Below are positions 26,201-26,710 of a stretch of DNA of 26,710 bases, piece by piece. The notes beneath the pieces are model-generated. The model had not been told where the DNA came from. It was given only the letters and a program-made list of their open reading frames with translations, and ran no database searches. The DNA comes from CAVVVS01 sp963751355. Lineage in GTDB: Bacteria > Bacteroidota > Ignavibacteria > Ignavibacteriales > Ignavibacteriaceae. Each line of letters opens with the position of its first letter. Positions within the stretch are counted from its first letter, which is position 1. The position numbers and the translations under genes were made by a program. The DNA is taken from the NCBI GenBank assembly GCA_963751355.1, contig CAVVVS010000002.1:1-26710 (forward strand), written 5' to 3'.

Positions 26201-26648
26201 CAAAATTAATTGACTTAGTACGATTATATACATTTTTAAACGCTGCATCGATTAAACCCGGTGAATAACCTTCTTGTTTCCTTTCCTCTGAGACAAGTTG
26301 CATTGCGTTTAAAAGATCATCTTTTATGCCGGGGAATTGCTTCCCGACTTTTCCAGCAACTTTGTGATAATCGGTTTTCCGGAATATGTTAAAATATTTT
26401 AACAACGGAACAACGAATAGGAATAAAAATGATGCGGCGGTTAGAATTATAAAAACAAAAAAGAGTACAGTCCTAATTGTAGAAGAAAAATGACCGAATG
26501 TTTCTACTAAGGTAAAGGTTAGATAGGTTAAAATTGTTATAATTACTGCGGCTTGAATTCCAATAGCAGCAAAAAGAGAGTACTCACGTTTAGTAAGCCT
26601 TTCGAGTTTATTAATTATTTCCTTATAATAATTCGATTCGGTTTCCAT
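23262..26648 (-). CDS. DUF4175-like membrane protein with Gln-rich coiled-coil tail
   Basis: A 1128-residue membrane protein. Two membrane helices near the N-terminus (about 24-47 and 60-84) and a third (about 163-182) bracket a loop with VAGKVGKQFPGIKDDLLNAM. A large presumably periplasmic part (about 190-510) contains Ig-like strands (FKIEPGNATVTKGDDISI; DLTVTPPTYSKLPEI; YPSIEMILPDKDVSLP). The remainder (about 520-1128) is a very long charged coiled coil turning rich in Gln, Asn and Met (QNIQQNQNQQAMQNQSEVAQ). This layout matches the DUF4175-type proteins of Bacteroidota and relatives, whose function is unknown; a structural or envelope role is an inference. The frame can be read from a TTG at 26658-26660, but the ATG at 26646-26648 (METESNYYKEI) is the better start. 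The promoter region is cut off at the window edge. Confidence 0.82.
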   Translation of the reverse strand: METESNYYKEIINKLERLTKREYSLFAAIGIQAAVIITILTYLTFTLVETFGHFSSTIRTVLFFVFIILTAASFLFLFVVPLLKYFNIFRKTDYHKVAGKVGKQFPGIKDDLLNAMQLVSEERKQEGYSPGLIDAAFKNVYNRTKSINFDTIVNFQKAKQLLAYLSGTLVVFAVLFFLIPGIQAASGRILNYNKDFITPPKFTFKIEPGNATVTKGDDISISVKIAGQKPGKVYLAVKSSDQTNFENEELKPDSTGIYKFVSHAVRNSFKYYATAQNIDSKQYLIDVINPPIIKNLDLTVTPPTYSKLPEINQKDNGNVTALVGSNVHLKITSTKNLTDAKLQFSDTTGRRMKVNASEASINFRVKKDNSYKIILTDERGDQNSSPITYSIKALFDAYPSIEMILPDKDVSLPNDNRLPLEVKVTDDYGFTKLVLHYRLSASKYEPTQKEFKSIEIPLPKGQTEADINYIWNLTQMNLATEDVVSYYLKIFDNDIISGPKSTKTSMFKVRVPTLNEILSKADNTQNNSISDLNDTYKEAEDLRQTMENISRELKQNKKDITWEEKQKIEQAVDKFDKLQNKVKDIKKQLEKMQQDLQQNKLLSKETMEKYMELQKLFHEMTNEDMKKAMEKLRDTLKSMLRQQTQQAMENVKFNEEQFKKSIERTMNLLKRIQVEQKVDELVKRAEQLKKSQQEVKKQTENNKSSNNSDKNDLTNKQNEISKNLNKFSEELKNLTEKMSELKDMPKDQAQKLSDEYKKQENQKLSRQASQNIQQNQNQQAMQNQSEVAQNMSQMQKGMENLQKSINQQNQVQTFKDMMKITDNLVTLSKQQEGLKNQSKNMDPNSSSFNENAQQQNDIQRNLQKIMQSMSSVSQKTFAITPEMGKSLGDAQRDMMKAIEQMQNRNGRQASQNQGQAMESLNQAAERMKNSMQAMMQGGGQGGMMSLMQQLGKMSSQQMNLNNLTQMLRNAQQGKLTMEQQAQLQRLAQQQDLIGKSLEQLNKEAKLSGQSKKIPADLEHIAKQMQEVVTNLKSDDLNEKTTQLQEHILSKLLDAQRSVNERDYEKERQSKAGEDLVSNSPAELNLSSEKGKSRLKDELNKSVQQGYSKDYEDLIKKYFEALEKQNVKN

Positions 26649-26710
26649 TATTTCATTCAAATTTCATTTTTGTAAACAACTTTATTATTCAGAGCCGGTA
26701 AGTGCCCATA

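Overview
The window is AT-rich DNA, most likely from a member of the Ignavibacteria / Bacteroidota-Chlorobi group. The main evidence is a very large secreted protein ending in a type IX secretion sorting domain with the NYPNPFNPTTTIKYSLP signature typical of Ignavibacteria. Supporting evidence is a two-propeller (Reg_prop/Y_Y_Y) sensor kinase, a DUF4175-like membrane protein and a TAnnTTTG-type promoter before prfA. Some genes have clear GGAG-type ribosome binding sites. No rRNA, tRNA, CRISPR array or intact transposase was seen.

Left part (1-10720), accessory in character. The 3' end of an unknown gene (3-140, +) is followed by a 1529-residue three-module beta-helix surface protein (717-5306, -). 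That gene is bracketed by two nearly identical ~100 bp repeats in direct orientation, the left copy having matched terminal inverted repeats. Next comes a heavily decayed short-chain dehydrogenase/reductase gene (about 5610-6201, -), a secreted metallophosphoesterase (6540-7697, +), a small lipoprotein (7973-8425, -) and a Leu/Phe/Val-type amino-acid dehydrogenase (8656-9975, -). Then follows a truncated pseudogene of a NarL-type response regulator (about 10111-10400, -). A 47-bp repeat occurs both near the SDR pseudogene and exactly at the truncation point of the regulator pseudogene.

Middle (10721-16379). On the minus strand lie a 14-blade propeller sensor kinase, a NarL/LuxR-type response regulator (intact paralogue of the pseudogene) and a lipoprotein. 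prfA (release factor 1) runs divergently. A 19-bp motif, ATCGnATATTTnTGCTATA, is present upstream of the intact regulator, of its pseudogene and of the surface-protein gene, which suggests a shared regulatory site.

Right part (16823-26648). A minus-strand signalling cluster contains a soluble PAS sensor kinase, a sigma-54 activator (NtrC family), a STAS anti-sigma antagonist and a double-receiver SpoIIE/PP2C phosphatase. The layout suggests phosphorelay control of sigma-54 transcription joined to a partner switch, though no anti-sigma kinase is in the window. A CDF metal transporter with an N-D-D-D metal site (manganese type) and a DUF4175-like protein with a glutamine-rich coiled-coil tail complete the window. 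The most unusual material is the repeat-associated gene decay, the shared 19-bp motif and the signalling cluster.
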